A stretch of DNA of 64,000 bases from Nelumbo lutea (lineage: Eukaryota > Streptophyta > Magnoliopsida > Proteales > Nelumbonaceae). A program made the position numbers and the translations under genes. The stretch spans positions 29,070,378 to 29,134,377 of the forward strand of contig JAKGHH010000008.1 of assembly GCA_022828595.1 (NCBI GenBank), written 5' to 3'. The notes beneath the pieces were generated by a model. The model saw only the letters and a list, made by a program, of their open reading frames with translations, did not search any database and had not been told where the DNA came from. Below are positions 44,119-56,010 of the stretch, piece after piece (positions within the stretch are counted from its first letter, which is position 1; the number at the start of each line of letters is the position of its first letter).

Positions 44119-46035
44119 GACGATCGAACCTCCGACGTCACATGAATAGTCCCCCGAACTGGTCTCTCTTCAGGGGCTGCCTCTGCGGCTACTCCGCTTT
44201 CCTACTGGATTCGGGAGCATCTCCACTCTGCTCCCCCTGCCGACCTGCTTTATTATAATTATTATTTTGTACAAAATTTCTCAAGTACCCGCGATGGATG
44301 AGCTCCTCTATCTCGTCATGGAGGTTTTTACAGTTCTCAGCACTATGACTGTGGTCTTTATGGAAACTACAATACAAATTTTTATTTCTTACATTAGGGT
44401 CTACTTTCAGTCGAGGTGGCCACTTCACATACGAGGCGTCTTTGATCGCCATAGGGATCTCGGCCCACTTCGCGTTCAGGGGCATATTGTCTGTCCTTTC
44501 AGCTAGCGGAGTTCGGAAAGGCTGACTTGGCCTTGCCCCCCGAATTGGGTCTTTCTTCTTCTTACTATCCCCTTGAATCGAGGACTCGCCTTCCCTTTTC
44601 CTTTTCTCGAGCACACTTACATTTTTTTGGTTGATCTCCTCCTCCATCCCTATAAATTGATCCGCGAGCTTGAGGAACTCAGTCACAGTCTTGGGCTGAT
44701 TAACAACCACGTGCCACTTGAATTCTTTGTGTGTGATGCCTCTCTTGGCCGCGGTAAGCCAAACTGCAGGGTCCAATCAGGTATCTGTAGAGAAGCATCA
44801 TTGAACTGCTTGATGTAACTCCGGATGGACTCCGCTTTTCTTTGGACTATGCCAAGGAGGCTCTCTTGGGTATTAGGGCAACGCTTATTGGTGACAAAAT
44901 GGGAGGTGAAGACCTGTGTGAACTGCGCCCAGCTTTTTATTGACCCGGGCGCAAGGTTCCTGTACCATGTGCAGGCTACTCCTTTGAAAGTAGTGGAGAA
45001 GGCCATGCACATGCAGGATCCACTGGCCCTAGCCAAGTGCATATGTGACTAGAAGGTGTCAACATGATCATTTGGATCGAACGATCCGTCATACTTATCC
45101 AAGGGAGGGAGCTTGAAGTCCTTTGGCATAGGGACAGCCAGAAGTTCTGGAGATAGGGGGGATGGAACTAAGAGGAGAGGAGTAGCTTTTACTTCACCTG
45201 AGCTTACCTCTTCCTTACCCTTGAGCTCGGGCAAGTCGCGAGTGGCAGTTCGGCGAGTTCGTCAGCATCTCCGCTGTTGCTTTATCGGCTCAGTGTTAGT
45301 GCTGCTTGCTTTAGTATTACTGAGCTTGATGGGCCCAAGGAGGGGCTCGGATTGCTGATGATAGCTATGAACTGAAGGGCCTTGCTTGTAATCCGCGACC
45401 AGGACCTCGAACTGGTTCTCAATGAGCAAGAGCTCAAACTGTGAATGCCGGGGCAACGCAGACCTAACTGGATGAGAGGCCCTCGACCTAACTGCAGGCT
45501 GTAAGGCAGGGGTAGCTGGTTTCTCCTTCCTGCAGTGGAACGAAACTTGACTCTTGGAAGGAATCTGAGTCTGAGAGGTCTCTCCCCGATGAGAAGGACG
45601 TTCGTTCTGATGGCGAGGCTTGGTTTGCTACATGGCCGGATGCCAAGGAGGAAGCAGCTGCTGAGCCTGAGGCAGTGAAGGAAATTGATGTTGGTAGTGA
45701 TACTAAGAAACTTAATGTAGCACTTGCTGCTGATAGAGTTGAAATTGCTGGAATTGTTGCATTTGAGCTTGCATATCTCGCATGCATTGCACCGGGTCTT
45801 CAAGCTGGTTTTGGCTAGTCATCAGAGGAACAATGGAGGGTTCAGCGAAGGTTGTTCCAACCGTGAAAGGAAGTGAAGCGTTCACAGGTGCCACTATCTG
45901 AGGCACATTCAGGATGGGAACTCCATCCGTAGAGAGGGGGATGGAGAACTGTCAAATGCAGACAGTGGGGAGTTGAGGTCGCTCCTCGAAGGCGTTCTGA
46001 TTGGCACTTCATCCGGCAATGCTGGAGGAAGCCAT
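44119..46035 (-). pseudogene. gag of the Tat/Retand-like element
   Basis: Capsid and nucleocapsid precursor. Minus strand from ATGGCTTCCTCCAGC (about 46035): a low-complexity Q-rich region (QAQMQQFQQFQLYQQQ), then FKLPPLDKYDGSFDPNDHVD (45125-45060), the capsid part FSTTFKGVACTWYRNLAPGS and WAQFTQVFTSHFV, and after a frameshift near 44770 TAAKRGITHKEFKWHVV, FLKLADQFIGMEEEI, a basic stretch EKRKREGE, and YCSFHKDHSHSAENCKNL, a C-x2-H/C-type knuckle region typical of Tat gag. Several TAG/TGA stops are present, including TF*SH where related proteins have Gln or Arg. Confidence 0.85.
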
Positions 46036-46094
46036 GGATGCTAAATTCTTTTTGAAAGTTGTAGAGATTAGAGGATGGCTTTTTGAAGCGTTTT

Positions 46095-46112
46095 CCCACA
46101 GACGACACCAAA
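46095..46112 (-). other. Primer binding site of the LTR retrotransposon
   Basis: On the minus strand TTTGGTGTCGTCTGTGGG follows the CATCA end of the 5' LTR directly. TGG at two bases in and the GTCGTCTGTGG continuation resemble the tRNA-complementary PBS of plant Ty3 elements (TGGCGCC-type). I have not identified the tRNA. Confidence 0.65.
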
Positions 46113-46941
46113 TGATGTAGCGTGATTCGGTCACTCCTAGCTAGCAGGGACTTCGCTCCTAGCTGGCAACAGACAACACTTGAGAAGAAGAGAATGAAGG
46201 ATTCCCGGGGAGCTCGCCCGACGGGAATACTCCGATGCTTAAGTTAGAACTCTGAGAGAACTGTAGAGAACACAAAGAGAGCTTAGAGTGCAGATAACGC
46301 AGAATCAGTTACATCTCCCCTTGGAAATCAGGGTCTTTAAATACAGGTGTCCTATCAAATCAGGCGTATCCGTCTTCTGATCCCTCGTCATAGCCGTTAT
46401 TTGCCAGAGCTGCGCAGGTAACCACCACAAGGTACTGCTGAATTAGATAAGAGATGTGACCCGGAAAGGACAAGCATGACTTCGTCTGTCGAGAGACTTG
46501 GGTGCAGTATGTTGGGCTGACAGGTACTGCATCATCAATCAGGAGACATGGGTGCAGTTTGACGGGTACGGTCTTGTCAGATAAGAAGCTTCCTAAAAGC
46601 ACATCACTTAATAGCAAGCTACCTTGTAGCGAGCTACTGGGGGCATCCCGAGGTGGTTTTGCCTGAGGTCTTCGAGGCATCCCTCTTGCCTAAGGATTGG
46701 AGCGATCTGATTTTCCTGGCTCACGAACTAGGATAGACTTGGTTTAGAGTGGTCCCTTTCAGCATACCGGTGAACTCGAGCTCGCTCCGTAGCGAGCTGT
46801 TGTCCAGCGAGCTGACCCGTAAGGGCTTTAGCGAGCTTGTTACACCAAGTTGTAGCCAGGCTGTTACGCTGAACTGTTATTTATGTCGAGTCATGTCCAC
46901 GTGTCGTCTGCTCAGGAGGTTGGGTCAAATCACCCTCCATC

Positions 46942-46942
<1 letters not shown>
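46113..46942 (-). repeat. 5' LTR of the Tat/Retand-like element
   Basis: 830 bp, TGATGTAGCG to CCCTCCATCA on the plus strand. Minus-strand TATTTAAA at 46336-46343 gives the element promoter, with transcription expected leftward from about 46310. ATAAT at 46943-46947 completes the target duplication. It is 18 bp shorter than the 3' LTR through small indels. Confidence 0.93.

Positions 46943-46996
<54 letters not shown>
46943..46996 (+). repeat. (ATA)n/(AAT)n microsatellite at the insertion site
   Basis: About 17 AAT units start in the right target duplication (ATAAT). The left side has only TTTAATAAT, so the array expanded on one side after insertion, or the element entered one edge of an existing array. 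Confidence 0.9.
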
Positions 46997-48609
46997 TAAA
47001 TGATGGGTAAAATAAAAAAAGAACTAACATTGCAAAATAAAGTGGATGTGATAATAAGAAATATGATAAAAAATAATAACAAAATAAATATAAAAATATA
47101 ATAATAAATTTGATACGGTAGATTCTTTTTGTTTGTTCTTGTTTCTTGTTCTTATTATTATAATTTGTTTTTTATGCTTATTTGATATCTCATGTGAGCC
47201 CCACCTATTGGACCTGGGAGGGGGTGTCTAACCCTTTTCCTCTCCCATCCGAGTCTTACCCTGACTTGGGCAATGGAATCACTAATAAATAAAAAACACT
47301 TTATGATGTAAATCTTGGAGGTTCCATCACCTTCATTTCCATAATTGATGGGTGGCAATTCCTTTCTTTCGCCCCAAGTGGCAGAGTGAATCATTTTTCC
47401 AACACTCACACTCTAATTGCACTAGGATTGTATTATTTGGCCATATGAAGGCCTTATGATGAATATGGGAAGAGATCTTGTGGCATTAGGACTTGGGAAA
47501 GTTTATAAGGTTTGTCCTAGAGTGTGATGATTTATTTGGAATCCCTAATGTATCCGATTGATTACTTGGTAACAACTACCTAGTTAGAGTAGATTTCTTG
47601 GTCAAATACCATATATGATGGTAGTTGGTTGAGATAATGACTCATTATATGGTCCAAATTCTTGTTAAATATGTTGTAACCCTTTCTAGTAGTTTACATG
47701 ATCTATATTCCTGATTTTTTAACAAGTGTACATAAAGACAAGATGACAGTTCATTGAATTTTATCTTTGGGTTTTACTTGAAAGGAAAAACATTAAATTC
47801 AAAGAGAAAGTGGATACAAAATAAGATAATGGTGTGTAGATGTACATACTAGAGAAGCAAAAACAATTAAACAATTATTCAATGAGTTGAAACAAATAAA
47901 GACCAAGCACCCCAGAGAATCTACTGTAATTGTATTTTTATTATTCATTTTTTATATTATATTTTTACATATTATATTATTATTATTATTATTTATTTTC
48001 TTATGGAATCTTGTTTGTACATTTGATGTATGGGACATTTTCTAATGTTGTTATATATATTATTTATTATTTATTGCATTACTGTTGATCTACCAAGCTC
48101 CATGACTGAAAAATAGTCAGTCTTCCTCCTTCGGGCAAAATTAATCAACAGGCTCAAGATTCCTCACCTTAGTCAATGGAAACAAACCAGAAAAATCTTA
48201 TAATCAGGCATATCCGTTCAATAATTCGAAGTGAATATGAAGCTAAGATTGATCAGATTACACCCAAAACTTACCAGATGAAGTAAATCTCAAGCCTAGA
48301 TAGATTTCTAACACATTAGATACTATGACTGTTGTAAAAAAAAAAATAATAAAGAACTTATATATGGATGCATGTGAAAAATTGTAATCCAATGGCTTCC
48401 CTGTTCAACAAGATTTAATGCCTAGCTAACGATAATATAAAAAGAAAGATGCAAGAAGATTAACAATCACATTATCAACAATATTAACTAGGAAAACGAT
48501 AGTAGAAAAAGTATGGAAACAGTCAGCTCCCTCCCTAAAACACTAAATAGGTAGATGACTAACGTATAAGAAGGGAGGCTACGATGAAACTGGGTTGGTT
48601 TGCACTATA
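46997..48609. other. Intergenic DNA, nothing recognised
   Basis: AT-rich ends with a GC-richer stretch at 47190-47280 (CCTGGGAGGGGGTGTC). ATT repeats near 47979-47996. No ORF with a motif, no terminal repeats, no match to other blocks. Confidence 0.45.
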
Positions 48610-49421
48610 GTAATTGGACAAATTTCATTTGCACTATAGTAAATGTATGGGATTGCAAATAGATTGAGTGTTAATTCTGGTTTACTTTTGCTTATGATTT
48701 AATTGCCATTTGTCTGTGAGACATATAAAAGGTTAGGTAGAAAATTGATATAGTTCCCACATTCTACCGAAAAATAGGATAAGATCAAAGATGACTCTTT
48801 GTTTAGGTTGAGTTTGGTTGCAATGCAAATGCAAATATGTACAATGCTTTTAGTTCATAAATGCAAACACGGTTCACATTTTAAACCGTTTTTGCACTCA
48901 TCTTGTTTGTTTGAAATCAATACAAAGTGTGGGCACACCATTAAATGCTCTAACTATATTAGGCCCCAATGCCTTAAATTTGCTCAAAAAGTTAATTGTC
49001 AAAGTACACAAAATTGTGTCCAAAAAATAGTTACAGTAACGCTCTCTTCTTAAAGTATGAAAGTGTTAGGAAATACATTTTTGATATGACAATTATTACT
49101 TTTTTACATATCAAACAAACACGAACCAAGGTACATAAATACCTCGGTTCAACGTTTGTATCGCAAACAAATAGAGCCTTATGAGTGAAATAAGAAGCAA
49201 GGTGGTTAGGTCCCCACTTTTTATGAGAAAGAATTGAGACAAGGGGAAATTAATACCAATTTTGCATCAGTTTTTGGATGCAAAATTTACACTTTTAGGG
49301 AACAAAAGAATGACAAAAAGTACTCCAGGATTTGCTAACCATAAATTGTTCCCACATCCATACCCACAGAACACCACCGCTATGTATTGGTAACAACTCG
49401 TGGGTTATAGATCCGAGCCCA
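48610..49421. repeat. Block Y, copy 2 (without solo LTR)
   Basis: Aligns with 26862-26991 plus 27826-28540. At about 48735 GGTTAGGTAGAAAATTGATAT gives the empty site of the solo LTR. It ends ATAGATCCGAGCCCAAA and passes at once into block R (AAATTATATAAAATATTTTA), a rearrangement junction. Confidence 0.8.
48807..49178. mobile_element. Tourist-like MITE, family D, copy 2
   Basis: 372 bp, TTA at 48804-48806 and 49179-49181, start GGTTGAGTTTGGTTGCAATG, end inverse GGCTCTATTTGTTTGCGATA. It is the paralogue of 27895-28290, with small internal deletions. Confidence 0.8.
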
Positions 49422-52400
49422 AAAATTATATAAAATATTTTATATATTATATATAAAAATTAAATAATTGGCCGAATTCGGATATTTATCAAATCGAATC
49501 AAATCATATCCGAATTCGAATCTGATTAACTATTCAGATAGAATAGGATACTCAAATTTCACTGATTAGATATTTGAATTATCTGAATTTGATTCAATTA
49601 TGTCGAATATCAAATTCAAAATCAGATTTTTGAATACCGTTGACCCCCTTAGGGTGCAATGGTAGTTTTGTAAATATTTGGAAGTTTGGGGGTATTTTGG
49701 TGATTTTGAGGCATTTAGGTCAAAGTGGGTCTAGGAGGGTCAAAGCCGGTCTTCTGGTTCAATGGTGGGGATTTTTGGCAGAAAAAATGGAAGTTTAAGA
49801 TGGGTTTGACTGTAGTGAGGTTGTGTAAGTGTGGGCTAATGGGATTAGTCGAAACGAAATCTATTTGGATGAAGGGGTAGGTGAATTTTTTTTATTGAAA
49901 TTTGGTAGGGTGGTTTTTTAGACAATCTGAGTTGATTGGTAGGATTGGATTGGTTGAAATGGGCCCGGATTGGGCAGATTTGGTAAGGGCTCAATTTGGT
50001 TAATCTCGAGTCTCGAAACACTATCTTTGTGTGATTGAGGGGAGAACAAGGTCTATTTTTGGGTAGTCTAAGGTGATTGAGGAGGTTAGATTGAGTGAAT
50101 TGAGCCTTGGATCGGACAAACTTGGAATCCGATCAATTTGGAGCATCAAAACAAAATCTAGGTGTGATGGATGGGTAGATGAAGGTGTTTTGGGCTGAAA
50201 TTTCATAGGCGGGTGTTTGAGGAGTCTAGGATTTGATTATGAGATCTGATCAGTCTTAGAAGGGCAAGATTCATAGGAATTTGGGTCAATGAGATGTTTT
50301 GGAACGAAATCTTAGTTTGATAGAAGAGCAAGTGGAAGAAACTAGGGGTGAAATTTTATGAGCAGATGTTGTGGTATGTCCCGAATCTAAAGGTATGGTC
50401 TGATCGGTTAGGATGTGTCAAGATCAAGGTAATTTGGGTTCTGAGTGTTTAGGTTAACAAGATCGGTTGAAATGGAATCTTTGCTTGATGAAAGGGTAAA
50501 TAGAGGAATCTTGAACTGAATTTTTTTGGCTGTGTTTTGGGAGGTCCTTGGTTAGATGGTTGTGTCTGATCTAATGGTTGGGATGTAAGTGGAGGTTGAT
50601 TAGGGCTATTAGATCAATATCGATGAGGTTTAATGGTGGATTTAGGGGGCTTTTGAGTTGAAAGATGAGATTTTGGGTTTTTTTAGCGTTTCGGAGAGAT
50701 TGAAAGTGTTTGATTGGGAATTTAGGGTAAATTTGAGGTTCAAGCAGTGGACCGAGCAAAAATCTGGAGGTGCTCACGGTTCGGTTAACCAAACTGTGGG
50801 GTATTTTTTCAAACCCAACTGATCTGATCGGTTTTTTAAGTATCTAAACCAAAATTGAACCGATGCAACCAATTTTTTGGTTTTTTATGCACTTACAGTA
50901 AAAAATTTAAACTGTCGGTGCTAGACTAGTTGGTGCCGGTGGTTGTTGTTGGTGCCAAACTACTTGGTGCCGCTTTCGCCTGAAATGAGAGCTTGAGAGG
51001 TTGTGCTGGGTGGAGATGCAAAGAGAAAAGATGAGAGAGAGTAAAGATCAGATGGCGTTGGACCATTGGTGCTTACTCATTGGTGAGGCGGCAACCGGCA
51101 TTGCCACTTGGTGCTGTCATGCCAGTGGTTGGCGCGGGTTGTGCTATCATCTGGAGCAGGTACTGGAAGAAGAAGATAGTAGAGTGGCAGTCTGGCAAAC
51201 TGCAGAACTTTAAATTGAGAGGCTAAAATTTCAAAGAAAAGGCTAAAATTCTTTGTAGAATTCTTTTATTTGATTTTCAAGAAAAACATAAAAATATAGT
51301 ATATATATAATATTATATAAATATATATTCTTGTATATATATTGGTTGGTTCGGTTAACGAAAACCAAACCAAAACTATTGGTTTTTTAAGAATATTGAA
51401 CTGAAACTGAACTGACCAGTTCGATTAACTACTTTTTCGGTTCGGTTTTTTGGTTCTTTTGCTCACCCCTACAAAAATCAGGTGCTGACATTCATCTTTA
51501 ATACAAGTTAAAAATAGTATTATGAAAACTAAAATAAATAATTTAAGATTTAATTTTTTTCTAAAAAATTAATAAAAACTAAAAATTATAAAAATAATAT
51601 ATTTCATCTACCTAACCAATTTTCCTGTATCCATGATCATGGGCTGAATTAAGCCCAACATGACCTAGCCGAGATTTTGGAATGGTAGGTTTGAGTTTTT
51701 AGGCTATGTGCAAGGCCAGGGCCTCAAAACTTGAGTTCGGCTTAGGCTGAGGACTTAGGTAGCCCAAACTTGACCCAAGGCCAACCGAACCCGGCCTAAT
51801 TGAAGACAACAAGTTGGGCTTAGGCTGAGGACTTAGGTAGCCCAAACCTGACCGAAGGCCAACCGAACCCAACCCAATCAAAGACAACAACTTGAACAGA
51901 TACATATATACATGCATGTTATTTAATAAAAATATCTATATGTACATTTGTAAAGTAAATTTGTACATATAATTCTAGGCCATAATGTCCAATAAAAAAA
52001 TATGTTCATAAATTCTTTCAAACCCAATTAATTCCAACCAAGCCCTACTAAATCCGATCAGACACAACCCAAGGCTGATCGAACTTGGCCTGAATTTTGT
52101 TGGGTTAAACTCAGGGTTGATAAACTCATGGATCTAATACTTTAATATGAATAATATACATTTATTTTAAAACTTTTATTTTTATTTGTAGGTACACATC
52201 AGTTACCAATGAACTCACCAGACTTTCCACTTACAGTTTCCCAATCAAGCACAAAAACATCCCCATCAGATTTTGCTCTTGCATTTTCCGAATCTCTTAT
52301 ACTCACAAACTCTTATCACATCATATCCCCGCCTTGTATTATCATTGGGAGATGTTCCAAATACACGACGGGAATGTGTTGTGGGACGGAGATATTAATT

Positions 52401-52468
52401 TCCTTGCAGGTGTCTACTGGGAATATCTATCCTATCATTTATGGGAAGATGTTCCTTTATACACAATC

Positions 52469-52882
52469 ATAATTGTTATTTATATAAAATATTAAATTAA
52501 TAAATATTGCCAAAAATTAATAAAAATAGAAAATTATAATTATGAAATTGAAAGAGCGATAATAATTGTACAATGTTTGAATGTTTCGAGTTCCGTTATT
52601 GTTCATTGTAATATTTCTCTTCATATAACCTATTGAAGTATGCATGAGAAATGCATTCATATATCCAAAAGCTGAATTGTCCATAAATAAGATATAAACA
52701 CATGAGAAATGCATTCAATAGGTTATATGAAGAGGAATATTACAATAAACAATGCTCGGACTCAAGAACATTCAAACATTGTATAATAATTATCACTCTT
52801 TTCAATTTTATAATTATAATTTAAATTTTTATTAATTTCTAGGAATATTTATTAATTTAGTATTTTATTTAAATAACAACTA
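52469..52882. repeat. 414-bp hairpin (foldback element), copy 2
   Basis: Starts ATAATTGTTATTTATATAAA and ends TTTATTTAAATAACAACTAT. The arms pair over about 170 bp with a ~65-bp loop, as at 23045-23460. Differences between the copies are scattered and leave the pairing potential intact. Confidence 0.8.
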
Positions 52883-54464
52883 TTTTTATATAATAAATAT
52901 ATTTTCATTTTTAACATATAATGTTTTTATTTTACACATAATTGTAAAATAAACAAATAAATCATTTAAGACAGATAAAATAATTTATTTTTAATTTTTA
53001 GATTTCATTAAATTTTTGGAAAAATTAAATCTAAAATATGGCCCGTATTGGGAGTATCGTATCGATACCTTAATCTTTATAACCACCACATGTTAAGATG
53101 GTTGAATTGCTGATGTGGACCCAATCCCTTTATGGTTTAGCATAGTTAAATGCTATGCTAATTAATTGTTTTAGTATTTGTAATATTTCAATCGAAAAGT
53201 ATTGTGCTAATTAATCTTTTTGGCCTACTTGTAGGCAAGGTTCTAAATATCGATACGCCTGATATGCTGGTAGGGTTGTATTCGGTAGTATCAGTGCTTT
53301 TCTTTTCTTTTATATTTTAAAACCAATTAAGGGGGTGGTTTAAGGTTCCTCCACCCCCTAAGCCGGTCAGAATCCCAATGCATCTTTTGTAGGGGCGTAT
53401 CGAGGTGCTCTCGAAATGGACCGGTAGGTGTCGATACATTGAACCTTCCTATAGGAGGCTAGAATTAGATTAAAATGGACATGGATTGAATTAATAAGTG
53501 ATTTGAGTGATAATAATTTAACAATGGATATGACAATAAACAGAATAGAATGAAGAAACAGGATTCATGTGACTGATCCCATATATATGGCTGGAAAAAG
53601 GATTAGATAATGGTGATGATTAAAAAAGCAGATTAATTGCTTTATATATTTTTCATATTATTAGACGTCTAATCTTATGTTAAATTCTGTGCCAATCCTT
53701 TACCACAAAAAAAAATCAAATGTAACTTTTGTAATTAGTTTTATAAGTTAAACAAATTTTCCAATATAATAAATAGAACATTAATACCAAATTAAATTAA
53801 GAGAATTAATAAACATTTGAATTAATGATAATTAGGGCAACAACTTGGGTGGTCTGAACTGAGCCCAACGACCTAGCCGAGATTTTGGAATGGTTAGGTT
53901 TGAGTTTTTAGGGCGTGTGCAAGGCTAGGGTCAAAAAACTCAAGTAAAATGAAAACTTAGGTTGGGCTACGACTGAGGACTTAGGTAGCCCAAAATTGAC
54001 CCAAGGCCAACCGAACCCAATCCAATCCAAGACAGTAGGTTGGGCTTAGGCTGAGGACTTAGGTAGCCCAAACCTAACCCAAGGCCAACCGAACCCAACC
54101 CAATCCAAGACAGCAATTTGAATAGACACATATACATGCATCTTATTTAATAAAAATATATATATGTACATTTGTAAAGTAAATTTGTACATTAATTCTG
54201 GGACATAATTTCCAATAAAGGATTGATTATAAAAAATATATTTATAAATTCTTACAAACCCACTTAATCCCAACCAAGTCCTACTAAATCCCATCAGACA
54301 CAACCCAAGACCAATCGAACTTGGCCTGAATTTTGTTGGGTTAAACTCAAGGTTGATAAACTCATGGATCTAATCCTTTAATATGAATAATATACCAGAC
54401 TTTCCACTTTCAGAACTCTGTCAGGAAGTCCACATTTCCGCCCTAGAAGGGGCCTCCTGACAAC

Positions 54465-54561
54465 GCCCCACAACACATTCTTGTCGTGTATTGAGAATAT
54501 CTCTTGATGATGTCATCATCGGGAGATGTTCACAATACATGGCGGGGATGTATTGTGGGGC
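54465..54561. repeat. Foldback motif F, most symmetric copy
   Basis: GCCCCACAACACATTC at 54465 pairs with GATGTATTGTGGGGC ending at 54561, and AATATCTCTTGATGATG with CATCATCGGGAGATGTT at the centre. Nearly the whole 97 bp can fold into one stem with a tiny loop. Two homologues in L/R and one at 36.4 kb support a mobile or structured family. Confidence 0.7.
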
Positions 54562-54894
54562 GTGTTTATTTGTGATAGGTAGTCCAACCAGATGTGCACA
54601 ATTTTGTTGTCATTCAATGTGGGCTCCCGGGGTAATATGGGAAAAGTTGATGGATAGGAGATCTAGAATGCAAAAACACATCCCCTTGATAACCATCACA
54701 TTTTATAACAAGTATGGAGTTCATATTGTTCCAGCATCATAAATTTTCCCTTTTTTAATTGAAGAAGTTTGAATAGTGGAATTGTTCAAAAGAAAAAAAG
54801 TTAACAGTGGAATTGTTCTAACCTTAACCTTCATCTTGACCCAGTGGTCGAGAAAAGGACCACTAGGCCCGTGGTGTTAGTCTAATAACAACCT

Positions 54895-55083
54895 CGATTT
54901 ATTGCAGTGGCTCCATCTTTTGAAGGGCTACACAATGGGGCCCATCCCCCAACCCATAACCCCCCAAATCTAGGTGCAGGCGGGATTCGATCCCACAAAT
55001 GCATGATCCCAACCCTGTGAAGGCATAGCCGGATACCCACCACAAGCAGCCAAAGGCTTTTCCAACTGAGCCAATTGGCACTT
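54895..55083 (-). mobile_element. tRNA-derived SINE, copy 3 (A and B boxes present)
   Basis: Minus strand from 55083: GTGCCAATTGGCTCAGTTGG has a good A box (TGGCTCAGTTGG, 55062-55073). About 75 bp further, GTGGGATCGAATCCC (54982-54996) is a good B box. CGCCTGCACCTAGATTTGGG and GGGGGATGGGCCCC follow, as in copy 1. The Pol III boxes look intact. No tRNA cloverleaf forms beyond the boxes. It may be flanked by the Helitron-like terminus at 55102. Confidence 0.75.
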
Positions 55084-55101
55084 TTACTATATAATAAGGA
55101 G

Positions 55102-55887
55102 CTAGCGAGGACCCGTGCGATGCACGTGATTTATTAAGTGAAAACTAAATAATAGAAAGGGTCATTTACTAAAATACGCCTTATAATTTCATTGATTTAT
55201 TAAAATCTACGCTATAGTTAGCATTTTACAAAAAACACCACTTATAATTTGCAATGGATTTAATCAATCTTCCATTAGATAACAGTGGAAATGATAGTGT
55301 TGACCTAATGCTCATTTAAATAAATTTAATTAAAAGAGAATAAAAATAAATAAACTATTTTTGCCCTTAATAATACATGGACAACTATTATATTGGCTAT
55401 ATTTGGCCAGTTTTGTTTTATGTGCAAAAAATGCATTAAGGGTATTCTTAGAATAAAAAATCATGGGCCTAATGGCAAAACACTCCTTTATTAAAAAGTT
55501 GATTAAGTAAATAAGTTGTAAAATATATGGGATGTTTTAGTAAAATGGAAACTATAAGGTGTGTTCTAGTAAATGGCCCTAATAGAAACACATAAGAGTA
55601 TTCAATTATTTTATATTTTTAACTTTTTTAAATAATTAATAATTATTCATAGTTTATATACTACTTTTAATAACTTTTTTATAATACAAAATAACAAAAA
55701 TTAATTCAGTCTGGTTTATTCATCAAATTGATGAAACTGACCAATCAGATCAACTCCACCCAAGTTGGTCGGTTTTCTTGTGTTTTAGGTCGGTTTTGGT
55801 TAAAATTTTTCCTAATTTGACCAAATTGGATCAGTTTCACTTTGTCCATTTGTAAACCGAGCAAAATTGAACAATCTAACCATGAAT

Positions 55888-55919
<32 letters not shown>

Positions 55920-56010
55920 TAATATTTGATATTTTAAATATGCTTTTTAATATGAAAAAGTGGAAAATTTCTCATTTTTATTAGTCTAAAATGTTTTATA
56001 TCATAAACCT
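55102..56010 (-). mobile_element. Helitron-like unit in the composite insertion
   Basis: Minus-strand terminus: hairpin CGTGCATCGCACG, GGTCCTCG, then CTAG at 55102-55105. Homologous over about 0.9 kb to 24568-25480 and 60261-61170. It includes a (CA)n microsatellite at 55889-55912. No coding sequence and no identified 5' end. Confidence 0.45.

Larger units (their letters stand above)
37945..46942 (-). mobile_element. Tat/Retand-like Ty3-gypsy LTR retrotransposon lacking RT
   Basis: An 8,998-bp element bounded by LTRs with TGATG...CATCA ends and a perfect ATAAT duplication (37940-37944, 46943-46947). Coding direction is minus: 5' LTR 46113-46942, PBS, gag, protease, RNase H, integrase, a plus-strand antisense ORF, polypurine tract, 3' LTR 37945-38792. 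The gag zinc-knuckle style, the gap between RNase H/integrase and the 3' LTR, and the antisense 'putative gypsy-type transposon' gene are hallmarks of the Tat lineage (Retand-like). The reverse-transcriptase domain is absent between protease and RNase H. Many stop codons and at least one gag frameshift make it nonautonomous and inactive. The LTRs differ at about a dozen of the first 200 bases, so it is not recent. Confidence 0.93.

Noticed and set aside
54982..55073. Functional tRNA gene on the minus strand
   Set aside because: A and B boxes are present but the anticodon and acceptor stems cannot be paired, and the sequence continues into a SINE body.
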